A DNA stretch of 18,354 nucleotides from Methanobrevibacter sp. (GTDB lineage Archaea > Methanobacteriota > Methanobacteria > Methanobacteriales > Methanobacteriaceae), in assembly GCA_017652345.1 (NCBI GenBank), contig JAGCBE010000014.1, positions 1 through 18,354 on the forward strand, given 5' to 3'. Position numbers and translations under genes: made by a program. Shown here piece by piece: positions 1 through 8,291 of the stretch. The notes beneath the pieces were generated by a model that worked only from the letters and a program-made list of their open reading frames with translations, searched no databases and was not told the DNA's origin. Numbering within the stretch: position 1 is the stretch's first letter; each line of letters opens with the position of its first letter.

Positions 1-2045
1 AGACCTGTATTATAAAGATTATACCCATTTTCATTTGCACAATCTATTACAGGAAGACCAAGATATTCAGCAATCTGTTTAGACGCATTATTAACAAGAG
101 TTGTTATTTCATATCTTGAATCTGATGTAAGAGAAGACCGTGTGTATCTTACAAGCAGATAAATTTTAGCATTCTGATTCTCAGAATAGATGTATTCAAT
201 AAGTTGTCTAAGCGCACCCATATACGTGTAAGAATCGCCAAGATCAAGTCTACCAGAAAGACTACCAATATTAGCGTTTGTAACATAACTTGAAGCGCAA
301 CAAATTAAGAATTCATCATACTGACTGAGATCAAGTCCTGCATTAACAATCTTTTTATAGATACTATTAACACCTGCTTCATCACTATTCATATAGAATC
401 CATCACTATATCCATAGCTGTCTACACTTTCGTACCACGGAACAAGATATTCTTGGAATCCACAAATAAGCTGTGATGTTGGTGTTGTATCATACGGCGG
501 TGTAAAATCACCACTTCTCGCAAGCCTATCTATCATAACATTAGATGTACCAATAACGCAAAGTTTTTTATCTTTTTTAACTTCATAGGCAGGGTCTTTA
601 TCTTTAATTACAAGGTTTCCAGTAAGCCACACCAAAAATGCAGGTTTAGATGCAATTCCTCTACGATATGTAGGTCTACAATTTATACGAACATAACTAC
701 AATTCGCAGGAGTTGTAAATTTCCAAATATGCGCATACGTATTATAAGTTCCAGTAGCATCTGGTTTTCTATACTCATATTCTACAAGGTTTTCTTTTCT
801 AATTGTCCCGAGAAATGCTTTATTTGCATCATAAAATCCTGCATATGTTGAAAGTCCATCAATAGATTCAAGATTATCACTTGAAAAATAATCAGTATTA
901 GGACGTACTTTTAAGTATTCTGAGTGATAACCATCTGGACTATATCTACCATCAGAAAGAATCCACCCATCAAGCATTTCAAAATCTGCATATTGTTCAT
1001 AAGCATTATCATTTTCGTCAGCAATATCCAATAATTCCCTATTTGAGTAAGTAAAAGCATCATAGATGCAGAACTTTAATTTTGTATTATTGAATGTGCT
1101 ACCAGCAGTTATATAGAATCTAACTGACATACCAGTGCAATCATTAGGAATTTCAAAAATTGCATCATTATTTGAATTAACATAAATTGTAGGACCACTA
1201 TTAAGAATAGTAAGAGAAGGTATAGCACCACCAGTTTCATCAATTAATACAGGTTTAAGCAGGTATTTTTTACCTTTTTCAAGGAACGTAGGAATACCAT
1301 TTGCTGACTGCCAAATTCCGATAACAGTATTTCCTGTAGCAGTACCATTTACTGTTACAATATCATCGCTCCATGTCCAAGTAAGACCAGCAGTACTACC
1401 ATTATTGAAATTTCCAAAAAGTTTTGTATATTCGATACAGTTATAATCAATTAAAGCATCAGCTAAAAGACCTGTTTGTTTCCGAACAGAATCACCTGCA
1501 TTAGAGTACGTTTTACCATTAAAGCCTACACGAATATCAGCAAGTTCAGCGTCACCAGTAGTAGAACCTTCTGGAAGATTTGTAAATTCATCCATTCTTT
1601 CTTCAAGAACTCTAAGCTGTGTGCTATTAGCTTCTCCAATTTCACCAATACCCTGTGCATAATCAGACAGATTATCTACACGATTTTCAATAGCGGTTTG
1701 TGAACTTTCTAAAATACTAACATCACCACTAAGTTCTGAAGTTTTAGATTCAAGATTAGAAACTCTTACACCAAATCTGCCAACATCATTTTTAGCACTA
1801 TCAGCTGTTGATTTAGCAGATTCAGCTACAGTTTCAGCGTTTTCAATATCACCTTCAAGTCTACTCACATTAGAATCAATTTTATTATCAAGTCTAATAT
1901 CTTCATCTTCAAGTGATTGAATGTCGCCTTCAATTGCTGTAACACGAACTTTTAACTGCTCAGTTTCAGCATTACCCTGTCTTGCAACTTCATCCTTAAT
2001 ATCATAAATAACACCATTTAATTCTATACGAGCAATATCAGCCAT
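1..2045 (-). CDS. Receptor-binding appendage / tail fiber with SGNH-hydrolase-like domain, 3' end cut by window edge
   Basis: An open frame of about 681 codons runs without a stop from ATG at 2045 to the left edge, so the C-terminus is missing. An AAAGGAG site lies 7 nt before the ATG, and the start overlaps the preceding gene by 8 nt. The N-terminus (IELNGVIYDIKDEVAR, residues 7-22) resembles the attachment motif of many Firmicutes phage fibers. Residues about 20-130 are heptad-like and probably a coiled-coil stalk. The middle is beta-rich, like a carbohydrate-binding module. From about residue 493 it looks like an SGNH/GDSL hydrolase: the strand LCVIGTSN (Ser501) aligns with block I, and a later YMGALRQLIEYIYSENQNAK segment followed by LPVIDCANENGYN fits the family. 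The block I Asp is Thr and the usual GxND reads CASSY, so catalysis is doubtful unless other residues compensate. It probably sits at the phi29 gp12 position and binds or trims surface glycans (inference). Confidence 0.75.
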   Translation of the reverse strand, partial: MADIARIELNGVIYDIKDEVARQGNAETEQLKVRVTAIEGDIQSLEDEDIRLDNKIDSNVSRLEGDIENAETVAESAKSTADSAKNDVGRFGVRVSNLESKTSELSGDVSILESSQTAIENRVDNLSDYAQGIGEIGEANSTQLRVLEERMDEFTNLPEGSTTGDAELADIRVGFNGKTYSNAGDSVRKQTGLLADALIDYNCIEYTKLFGNFNNGSTAGLTWTWSDDIVTVNGTATGNTVIGIWQSANGIPTFLEKGKKYLLKPVLIDETGGAIPSLTILNSGPTIYVNSNNDAIFEIPNDCTGMSVRFYITAGSTFNNTKLKFCIYDAFTYSNRELLDIADENDNAYEQYADFEMLDGWILSDGRYSPDGYHSEYLKVRPNTDYFSSDNLESIDGLSTYAGFYDANKAFLGTIRKENLVEYEYRKPDATGTYNTYAHIWKFTTPANCSYVRINCRPTYRRGIASKPAFLVWLTGNLVIKDKDPAYEVKKDKKLCVIGTSNVMIDRLARSGDFTPPYDTTPTSQLICGFQEYLVPWYESVDSYGYSDGFYMNSDEAGVNSIYKKIVNAGLDLSQYDEFLICCASSYVTNANIGSLSGRLDLGDSYTYMGALRQLIEYIYSENQNAKIYLLVRYTRSSLTSDSRYEITTLVNNASKQIAEYLGLPVIDCANENGYNLYNTG

Positions 2046-2391
2046 TACAAATTTCTCCTTTGTATCTAAATGATAAAACGAATCTTTCATCTTCGCTTAT
2101 ATATGTCTCACTTACTATAAATTCTTCTACAGGGTTTATAATAAGTACAAGCCGTTCATCGTCAGAAACATAAAAACTACCTTCAAAAAGTTTATTAATA
2201 TTCTTTCTGACCCATAAGCTAATATCATCATTTAGCAGTTTATTAGTAGCTAACCCAATCTCATTAATTTTATGAACGAGTTTATCAACCACTTCATAAT
2301 AACTAAGAGATTCATCATACACAAGCGGTAAAACCTTTTGCATATAGAAATGTGCAGGTCTTATAGGATTATCATTAAAATGTGTATGCAT
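2038..2391 (-). CDS. Small tail/collar attachment protein (N-terminal appendage-anchor domain as a separate gene)
   Basis: This 117-residue protein lies between the lower collar and the appendage, and its stop overlaps the appendage start by 8 nt, so the two are translationally coupled. The N-terminal RPAHFYMQKVLPLVYDESLS region resembles a motif I associate with the N-terminus of baseplate or fiber proteins in gut Firmicutes phages, where it attaches the fiber to the virion. Here it stands alone. The remainder (EEFIVSETYISEDERFVLSF) is beta-rich with a repeated 'SDDERLVL/SEDERFVL' pair. It is likely a connector between gp11-like collar and the appendage, or an assembly helper. The motif recollection is from memory and the role is inferred from position. 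Confidence 0.6.
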   Translation of the reverse strand: MHTHFNDNPIRPAHFYMQKVLPLVYDESLSYYEVVDKLVHKINEIGLATNKLLNDDISLWVRKNINKLFEGSFYVSDDERLVLIINPVEEFIVSETYISEDERFVLSFRYKGEICNG

Positions 2392-2399
2392 TATTCACC

Positions 2400-3626
2400 T
2401 CACCATATATTAAAGAACAGCAATCTAAGTTCCTTAATAATTAATTCATCAATATTTAAGAAAGTATCTCTAAATTTAAGAAGAGATTCACTGGGATTTC
2501 TTCCTCTATATCCAGTTACTCTTTCCAAATAATCAATAGTATCATGTGCTGTACCATCAGTTTTAACATTACTATCAAATTTATCATTTATATTACTATC
2601 ATAATCTCTAATCTTACCATAATCTAAGGTATCAGTCTTACCATATTCTATTGTATCAGTTCTTTCAACATCTGTATCACTTACCTTTCCATATTCAGTA
2701 GTATCAGTTTTTCCGTAATCAGTTGTATTTGTCTGACCATACTCTGTAGTATCAACTTTTCCATACTCTGTTGTATTAGTTCTTCCATAGTCAGTAGTAT
2801 CTGTTCTTCCATATTCAGTTGTACTATCACTATTTGTACCAAGAGTATCACCAAAAACATGACGAGCATTTGTAAGGTAACCATTATCACCTAAACTGGG
2901 TGAATCTTCTGCTCCTTCTATACCTTTAATGCTACCCTGTGGAGTATCACTATATAAATCCCATGTATTTGTAATATCATTACTATTTAGTGTAGTAGTA
3001 TCTTCACCACCAAGAGTTGTTACATCTTGACCACCAAGTGTTCCAACATCCTGTCCAGTAGTAGAAATAACATCTTGACCACCAAGTGTATTAACATCTT
3101 GACCACCAATTCTATCAACATCGCTTCCACTTAATGTATTGTTTTCTTCACTAACAATATTTGTAACATCTTGTCCACCAAGAGTTCTCACATCATTACC
3201 GCTATTTTGTTCTTTGTCTTTTATATTTTTAACATCTGTATTATCAGTAACAGTCTCATCTTCATGTGTATTATCTTGCTTAATATCTCTATCAGTAAGA
3301 AGGTCAGTATCCCAAAGGGGGTTAAATTTAATTAATTCACTATTATACAGCTGATTATAATAGGGCATAATTTCATTTAATTTAGCACGAAGCCTAAGTT
3401 TCCAAAGGCTATATGTTTCTTCTGAAATTTCCCTTGTATAATAGTGCATTAAAATTTTAGATTCAAGTACTGGTTTATAATCGTTATCAAAAATAGGATA
3501 ATTAAAGTCAAAAATTTTAGGTCTTGCCTTTTCTATTATTTTGTCAACATCAAAATATCCTTTAGATTCACCCATGCCAGAAAGTTGTTCACAAATGAAT
3601 CTTACCTCTGTTGTGTATTTACTCAT
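2400..3626 (-). CDS. Lower collar protein (phi29 gp11-like) with two tandem-repeat arrays
   Basis: The protein has 408 residues, longer than phi29 gp11 (about 293 from memory). Residues 1-110 form a helical N-terminal part (HYYTREISEETYSLWKLRLR). The C-terminus (GYRGRNPSESLLKF...NIDELIIKELRLLFFNIW) matches the helical ending typical of gp11-like collars. Between them are two arrays of nine 8-residue units, GTLGGQDV-type at 147-218 and TTEYGKTD-type at 269-340, separated by a non-repeat segment with YSDTPQGS and GYLTNARH, also typical of this family. The ATG overlaps the portal stop (ATGA) and has AAAGG upstream at about 10 nt. It should form the ring below the portal that carries tail and appendages. 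The extra length is almost entirely the repeats. Confidence 0.8.
   Translation of the reverse strand: MSKYTTEVRFICEQLSGMGESKGYFDVDKIIEKARPKIFDFNYPIFDNDYKPVLESKILMHYYTREISEETYSLWKLRLRAKLNEIMPYYNQLYNSELIKFNPLWDTDLLTDRDIKQDNTHEDETVTDNTDVKNIKDKEQNSGNDVRTLGGQDVTNIVSEENNTLSGSDVDRIGGQDVNTLGGQDVISTTGQDVGTLGGQDVTTLGGEDTTTLNSNDITNTWDLYSDTPQGSIKGIEGAEDSPSLGDNGYLTNARHVFGDTLGTNSDSTTEYGRTDTTDYGRTNTTEYGKVDTTEYGQTNTTDYGKTDTTEYGKVSDTDVERTDTIEYGKTDTLDYGKIRDYDSNINDKFDSNVKTDGTAHDTIDYLERVTGYRGRNPSESLLKFRDTFLNIDELIIKELRLLFFNIW
2607..2822 (-). repeat. Tandem repeat array 2 in lower collar gene (9 x 24 bp)
   Basis: Nine in-frame 24-bp units encode 8-residue repeats of the form TT(E/D)YG(R/K/Q)(T/V)(D/N), residues 269-340. 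Eight of the nine keep the (E/D)YG core; the seventh unit has drifted to DTDVERTD. Units differ at synonymous and non-synonymous positions, so the array is old or under selection rather than freshly duplicated. Confidence 0.9.
2973..3188 (-). repeat. Tandem repeat array 1 in lower collar gene (9 x 24 bp)
   Basis: Nine 24-bp units encode residues 147-218 with consensus xTLGGQDV. The second (TNIVSEEN) and last (TTLNSNDI) are the most diverged. It has the same unit length and number as array 2, but an unrelated sequence. Confidence 0.85.
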
Positions 3627-4570
3627 TGTTTACTAACCTTTCTCATCTGATTTGGGTTTGCTGAATTATTTGATCTAATGTCAACATACATAGGAACGGC
3701 TTTATCATCAGAAGTAACACCAGTAAGCATGAATTCATCATCCTGCTCTCTGAAATCATCCCTATACTCAACATCAACATCAAGACCAAACATATCATTA
3801 ATTTTTTCGCAGGCTTCTTTTCTGGCATTAAGTCTTGAATATCTACTTGCAATAACACCACCAAGATTTCTTGCAACTTCATCAGAAACAAGTCTTTCTT
3901 TTTTCTGAATGTTCAAGTTACTTATGCCAAGATAAGTAAGTGCTTCATTCCAATACTGTGTCTTAAGCATTGTAAGTTTATCAGCAACATAAGGAACACC
4001 AGTTTGAATAGCTTTCAAAGGTGTGTTTTGCAGAGCATTGTCTCCAAAAATAACAGGCTGATTTCCATCATATTGCATATACAAATTTTGTAGAGTAAGT
4101 CTTTGTGTTTCTTCGCATTCAATAAGTATAGGTGTTTTTTGACCATTAACATTAATATCAATTGTTCTGTCAATATTATACAGTCTTCTACTGAACATTT
4201 CAACATCAAGTTTACTGGGTGTTCTTAAGTAGTTATTATAAATCATAACGCTATCATCAATTGTTAGTTCAGCATTATAACCATTACTTGCATAGGCTCT
4301 TCTTCTTAAAGGTATTCTATAGACATTCATCGGACCCATATCACTAACCATCAAAGCCATATATCCAATATCTGGGTCTTTGAAAAATATTGCCTTACCT
4401 TTAGCAAAAAGAACCAGTTCTAAAAAACGTGGGTCGATTTCTTCTGGTAAGTTTATCCATTCAAACATACTTATAGCTAATTCTGTCAACCTATTATAAT
4501 ATTGTATATAGGTTGCATTGTTCATCATAGCACTATCCCAGAAGTTTCTATCTTTAGTTCGTCTACTCAT
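3623..4570 (-). CDS. Portal / upper collar connector protein (phi29 gp10-like)
   Basis: The 315-residue protein is close to phi29 gp10 (309 aa from memory). It forms the dodecameric connector at the portal vertex through which the motor drives DNA. Family-like features are the N-terminal aromatic FWDSAMMNNATYIQYYNRLTE region, the IDPRFLELVLFAKGKAIFFKD segment, the DNALQNTPLKAIQTGVPYVADKL region and the long helix VSDEVARNLGGVIASRYSRLNARKEA. A longer reading could start at GTG 4576, but that GTG lies inside the GAGGTG Shine-Dalgarno, which serves ATG 4570 at good spacing, so 4570 is chosen. The upstream tail-knob stop overlaps that same site. The stop overlaps the next ATG (ATGA). Confidence 0.9.
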   Translation of the reverse strand: MSRRTKDRNFWDSAMMNNATYIQYYNRLTELAISMFEWINLPEEIDPRFLELVLFAKGKAIFFKDPDIGYMALMVSDMGPMNVYRIPLRRRAYASNGYNAELTIDDSVMIYNNYLRTPSKLDVEMFSRRLYNIDRTIDINVNGQKTPILIECEETQRLTLQNLYMQYDGNQPVIFGDNALQNTPLKAIQTGVPYVADKLTMLKTQYWNEALTYLGISNLNIQKKERLVSDEVARNLGGVIASRYSRLNARKEACEKINDMFGLDVDVEYRDDFREQDDEFMLTGVTSDDKAVPMYVDIRSNNSANPNQMRKVSKQ

Positions 4571-4577
4571 AATCACC

Positions 4578-6092
4578 TCAATTTAATGAACGTCTAATAT
4601 TTCTTCTGATCTTAATTCCTCTTTTAACATAAGCATTAAGAATATCATCAACTTCGCTACCATGAAGAAAATCATTACCAGTTTGTAAAAAAGCACCATC
4701 GTCTGTGTTTGCACCTACAAAACCATTTACACTATATCCATAATAAGAAAAGAACTGATCTAATAATTCAGCATCACTTCTGTAATGATGAGAATGAACA
4801 ACATCAATTATAATTTGATTTTGATTATTAAGAATCAGATTACCTGCTGATGTATTAATACCTGCTGTTGGCATAGCACTTTTAGTAATATTTTTGATTA
4901 CACCAAACATATTAAACCAACTATTAATCGCACCGCCAGTTATTTGTCTGTTATCTGGTTGACTAAAATCACGCGAAAAACTGTGACCACCGCCACCACC
5001 TCTACCGCTGAAATAATTTTCTGCATTATGTTGCGTACTACTTATTTGCTGTTCAAACGTCTGATTATATGGGTCGTGCATTCCAGTTTGTAACGAAGCA
5101 ATATGGGCAAAATTTGATATAGCATTACTAATTGTAAAATTATCTTGAAAAGATATAGGAACAGAAGGTAATGGTATCACTAATCCTTCGGCAGTATTTT
5201 CCGCAACACCTTCGTAATTCAAAGGATATATAATTTCACATGGTGCAGGCATAAACATAAATTTAATTCTGAATTCTATAGTGGGTTTATTTGTCCATTT
5301 CATTAAGTCATATTCACGTGCAACACTACCTGCAACAACAGAAATTTTATTATATTGACCACCTTTTAATTTAGCATGATTACCGTAGAATGTTAATGTG
5401 GGTGATATATCAACACTTTGAGGAATAACACCTTGTGACATCGCTTGAGGAACAGCGTAAGCACCAATAATATTACCACCTGCTTCAACAATCTGTTGGG
5501 CATCCTGTGTAGATGGATTAATAATATACTGTATACCAGTATCATAACCAAGAATACTTAAACTATTAGCAGTAAATGTTGTATCACAAGTGAATAGCAT
5601 CATTATAGCACCAAGACTTGTTACATTATGTGATACAACGGTAAACTCTACACCTTTTCCGAAAAAATCAAAATCTTCTTCATTATTTATATAATCATTA
5701 TCTGGGTATTGTGTTTTTCTTATAACATAAGGTATAACATTAGGTGTAGTATCACCAAGATAAGTTGGAAATGGGTCAATAGTAAAATCAATTTCAGTAG
5801 TATTATCATTTATATAAACAAGTTGATCTATAAAACCAAAGAAAATCTTATTTCCATGTGAGTTATTTACAAAACTTAAATAATTACACCCTTCACATTC
5901 TTGAATTGGTGCTTTAACTCTAACATAACTTCTATTTTCTCTGGTATATGAATAATTTGTAAAAGTTCTATATATGTAATCCTGTAACTGAGTCAATGCA
6001 TCTTGCTGATACACATATAGTACTTCAACACCACCCTTAAGAAGCGGTACACCTTTATACAAAATTAAAGAAGTATTAAATGTTGTTGCCAT
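4578..6092 (-). CDS. Distal tail knob protein (phi29 gp9-like)
   Basis: At 504 residues it is shorter than phi29 gp9 (599 aa). The N-terminus (FNTSLILYKGVPLLKGG, then YVYQQDALTQLQDYIYRTFTNY, and DFTIDPFPTY around residue 103) follows the gp9 pattern of 'cgvPLd..y.n.i.F' plus 'yyidp..ty'. The C-terminal SDAELLDQFFSYYGYSVNGF is the usual gp9 signature. Between them, residues about 310-420 are less conserved, with a glycine run at about 363-370 and Ala/Ile/Gly-rich stretches. In phi29 a corresponding long hydrophobic loop plugs the tail and enters the host membrane, so a similar use is plausible. AAGGAG precedes the ATG by 7 nt, directly after the 6107-6130 hairpin. Confidence 0.88.
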   Translation of the reverse strand: MATTFNTSLILYKGVPLLKGGVEVLYVYQQDALTQLQDYIYRTFTNYSYTRENRSYVRVKAPIQECEGCNYLSFVNNSHGNKIFFGFIDQLVYINDNTTEIDFTIDPFPTYLGDTTPNVIPYVIRKTQYPDNDYINNEEDFDFFGKGVEFTVVSHNVTSLGAIMMLFTCDTTFTANSLSILGYDTGIQYIINPSTQDAQQIVEAGGNIIGAYAVPQAMSQGVIPQSVDISPTLTFYGNHAKLKGGQYNKISVVAGSVAREYDLMKWTNKPTIEFRIKFMFMPAPCEIIYPLNYEGVAENTAEGLVIPLPSVPISFQDNFTISNAISNFAHIASLQTGMHDPYNQTFEQQISSTQHNAENYFSGRGGGGGHSFSRDFSQPDNRQITGGAINSWFNMFGVIKNITKSAMPTAGINTSAGNLILNNQNQIIIDVVHSHHYRSDAELLDQFFSYYGYSVNGFVGANTDDGAFLQTGNDFLHGSEVDDILNAYVKRGIKIRRNIRRSLN

Positions 6093-6106
6093 TTTTTCTC
6101 CTTATA

Positions 6107-6130
6107 AGGGGAGTATATTTCAACTCCCCT
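6107..6130 (-). terminator. Intergenic hairpin between capsid and tail-knob genes (attenuator or mRNA-end stabiliser)
   Basis: AGGGGAGT and ACTCCCCT form a perfect 8-bp stem with an 8-nt loop, in the 54-nt gap after the capsid stop. In the transcribed (minus) direction it is followed by TATAAGGAG, not a U-tract, so it is not a classical intrinsic terminator. It may reduce readthrough or protect the 3' end of abundant capsid mRNA. Confidence 0.5.
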
Positions 6131-6146
6131 ATTTAATGTGAAAGAA

Positions 6147-7571
6147 TTAAACAACTTTTGTAAGCGTAATAGTATCACCTGCCACAGTTGCAGGAACAGG
6201 GGTCTGTCCACTGTTATCAGCAACAAGCTGAATATCACCAGCATACTGTTCTTCCATATGATCTACAACAACTTCAAGGGTGTCCTCATCATCAAACACA
6301 CCAGCAGGTACAATGATTGCACCATAAGGATGAATGGCAATACCAAGTTCAGTTGCATCTTCTGTCTGTTCAAATACTACATTATCCTCAGCAAGCGTCA
6401 GCGTATAAATTGTAGCATTATCACTCGTGCTTACAGATTCAACAGTAGCAGTAAGAGTAGCAGGAGCAGTAGGCATAGCAGTATCTTCAATAAATACTAC
6501 AGCGTTGCTAAAGGGCGAATTAGAAACAGTTTTCCAAACATGATAGAAATAATTCCAATACAGACCAGAAGCAACTTCTTTCTCTGTCATAACGTTAAGG
6601 TTATCATAAATCTGGAACCAGCGTTCATCAACAAGAATCGCTTTAACATTTGCCATTACAGCAAGTTCAGTAGAAGTAACCTCTTCAAGACCATCAGATT
6701 CAGCCCTAATAAGTTCAAATCTTTCATTATCAAAAGTTGTCCAATCATCAATAAGATGAAGTTTACCCATAAAAGTAGCTTTATCCATGTTAAAAGCAGA
6801 AGCCAAAACGTTCACATCATAAGATGCGTTAAAATCTGCATCCATGAAAATTCTTACTCTTTCCATAGGTGTTGTAGTTCTTACACCAGATTCAGTATAA
6901 GCATTACTCATAAATCCAAACTTGTTAGCAGTTGCTCTGAAAGCAATACCACCATTTTTCATATCAGTAGAAGTGTCTACAGAAACAGGTTTGAATTTTC
7001 CACTATTAATACCCTTGATGATAAGATACTTAAACAGCAGGAACTCATCATATTCGTTAGAAGTGTAAACCCTGTCTACAATTTCTGCAATTAAATCCTG
7101 CACACCCTGTAATGAAATGAAAGCCTGTCTAAGTGCTTCTCTTTCGATTGTAACAGGGTACATAACTTTCCAGTTAATAGAATGGAAAGCTGTATGAACA
7201 TTCGGAAGATACCGCTTAAGTTCTCTTGCTTCTGCTTTTTCTGCTGAATAAGCAATAGCATTAATAATATCAGTAAATACTTCTTCAACAGTCTCGCCAA
7301 ATTCAATATAACCTTTTTTAAGGTCTGCATAAGCATTATTGAATGTAGCCGAATTAAGTGCTACAAAAGCAATTCTGTTTACAAGAGCATTTACAAATTC
7401 ATTTGCAAGTGCAGGATAACCATACAGCACTTCACCAACTTTAGGGATTTCCACTTCTGTAGTAATAACCGGAATACTTGACTGATACTGTAGTGAAGCA
7501 TTCTGTCTGATCGTATTCAGAATATCAATAGTAGAAGCGTTTAGCTGTGATACAGCAATTCTTTTAGGCAT
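6147..7571 (-). CDS. Major capsid protein (phi29 gp8-like)
   Basis: The 474-residue protein is slightly longer than phi29 gp8 (448). It forms the shell of the prolate head with an HK97-type fold. Family-like stretches are the N-terminal LNASTIDILNTIRQNAS region, the helix-rich TFNNAYADLKKGYIEFGETV and EVFTDIINAIAYSAEKAEAR segment, and the central WFQIYDNLNVMTEKEVASGL / WNYFYHVWKTVSNSPFSNAV. Residues about 365-474 are Thr/Ala/Val-rich and beta-predicted, like the Ig-like C-terminal domain that phi29 gp8 carries for surface decoration. AAGGAG lies 10 nt before the ATG, just after the scaffold gene. No separate head-fiber (gp8.5) gene follows it. Confidence 0.9.
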   Translation of the reverse strand: MPKRIAVSQLNASTIDILNTIRQNASLQYQSSIPVITTEVEIPKVGEVLYGYPALANEFVNALVNRIAFVALNSATFNNAYADLKKGYIEFGETVEEVFTDIINAIAYSAEKAEARELKRYLPNVHTAFHSINWKVMYPVTIEREALRQAFISLQGVQDLIAEIVDRVYTSNEYDEFLLFKYLIIKGINSGKFKPVSVDTSTDMKNGGIAFRATANKFGFMSNAYTESGVRTTTPMERVRIFMDADFNASYDVNVLASAFNMDKATFMGKLHLIDDWTTFDNERFELIRAESDGLEEVTSTELAVMANVKAILVDERWFQIYDNLNVMTEKEVASGLYWNYFYHVWKTVSNSPFSNAVVFIEDTAMPTAPATLTATVESVSTSDNATIYTLTLAEDNVVFEQTEDATELGIAIHPYGAIIVPAGVFDDEDTLEVVVDHMEEQYAGDIQLVADNSGQTPVPATVAGDTITLTKVV

Positions 7572-7585
7572 AATTATTAATCTCC

Positions 7586-7882
7586 TTATGAAAATAAATC
7601 TTCAAACTTTAATACTTTTGGTTCTGGGTCTGGTGTTGGTTTGAATACGTCATCATCATTACCAGAATCATCACCTGTGTTAAAGAACCTGTCACGATAT
7701 TTCTTCTGTAATTCAGAATACTTTGTCTGCAAATCCTTTAACTGTTCTGCATTGGCATTAGTTTCAAGATTTGCGAAAGTGTCAGTAATATCTTCCATGA
7801 AAGAAATATCACTTTCATCTTCCGTCTGTCCAAACCTATCAGCCAATCTTTGATTGAGTTCTTCTTTAGTTAATACCGCCAT
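7586..7882 (-). CDS. Capsid scaffolding protein (phi29 gp7-like)
   Basis: A 98-residue, acidic, helical protein directly upstream of the capsid gene, the same size and position as phi29 gp7 (98 aa). The segment NANAEQLKDLQTKYSELQKKYRDRFF is a coiled coil, and the C-terminus KFEDLFS is the short tail expected to bind the capsid shell. It should template the prohead and leave before packaging is complete. Two ATGs lie six nt apart. AAAGGAG is 9 nt from the inner one (7882) and only 3 nt from the outer one (7888), so 7882 is preferred, though 7888 is possible. The 5' end overlaps the holin 3' end. Confidence 0.85.
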   Translation of the reverse strand: MAVLTKEELNQRLADRFGQTEDESDISFMEDITDTFANLETNANAEQLKDLQTKYSELQKKYRDRFFNTGDDSGNDDDVFKPTPDPEPKVLKFEDLFS

Positions 7883-8291
7883 CTTCATCTTCTCCTTTAT
7901 TTTTTATTTGTACTAAAACATCTTTGAGTTTCTTAGGTACTGGAAGTCCAAGCCTTACAGCGTTTTCTGTTATGGATAAGGTTTCATTCGCTATGTAGTA
8001 TACACAGACCATTGTTCTTAATAATTCTCCTTTGAGAATGTATAGGTCTATCAGATTCGCTACCCCTATTAATGCAAATATAAAAACCTTTTTTGTTAAT
8101 CCCTTAAAGCCTGTTTCGCTTGATAATTTTCTTTCATATACCGCACATAAAATCCCTGTTATATAATCAGCAGATACAACAGCTACCAGAGTATAAAAGA
8201 TTCCGTCAAACCTTCCTATAAACCATGCCAACCATGTACCCAAAGCTGTTAGAAACCATTTTATGTAGAATCTAATTTCTACAGGGTTCAT
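7866..8291 (-). CDS. Phage holin, Cph1/TcdE-type (phage_holin_4 family)
   Basis: This 141-residue protein makes membrane lesions that release the endolysin. Hydrophobic spans lie at about residues 9-27, 31-51, 69-87 and 91-105. The pattern TLVAVVSADYITGILCAV, then a basic KLSSETGFKGLTKK loop, is the classic signature of this holin family in Firmicutes phages and toxin-secretion loci. The cytoplasmic C-terminus contains GLPVPKKLKDVLVQIKNK, also typical, and ends in an acidic tail. The ATG overlaps the endolysin stop (ATGA), with AAGGAAG as ribosome binding site. Confidence 0.92.
   Translation of the reverse strand: MNPVEIRFYIKWFLTALGTWLAWFIGRFDGIFYTLVAVVSADYITGILCAVYERKLSSETGFKGLTKKVFIFALIGVANLIDLYILKGELLRTMVCVYYIANETLSITENAVRLGLPVPKKLKDVLVQIKNKGEDEDGGIN

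Noticed and set aside
2607..3188. CRISPR array or diversity-generating template/variable repeat
   Set aside because: The repeats are in-frame 24-bp coding units without spacers, and no reverse transcriptase or Cas gene is present.
6107..6130. Hairpin as a full intrinsic terminator after the capsid gene
   Set aside because: No U-tract follows in the transcribed direction and the tail-knob, portal and collar genes downstream need readthrough.
6138..7094. A 318-codon open frame on the plus strand opposite the capsid gene
   Set aside because: It is the mirror of a clear phi29-type capsid gene with good start and ribosome site; its product is Ser/Arg/Asn-rich with no recognisable domain and no ribosome binding site.
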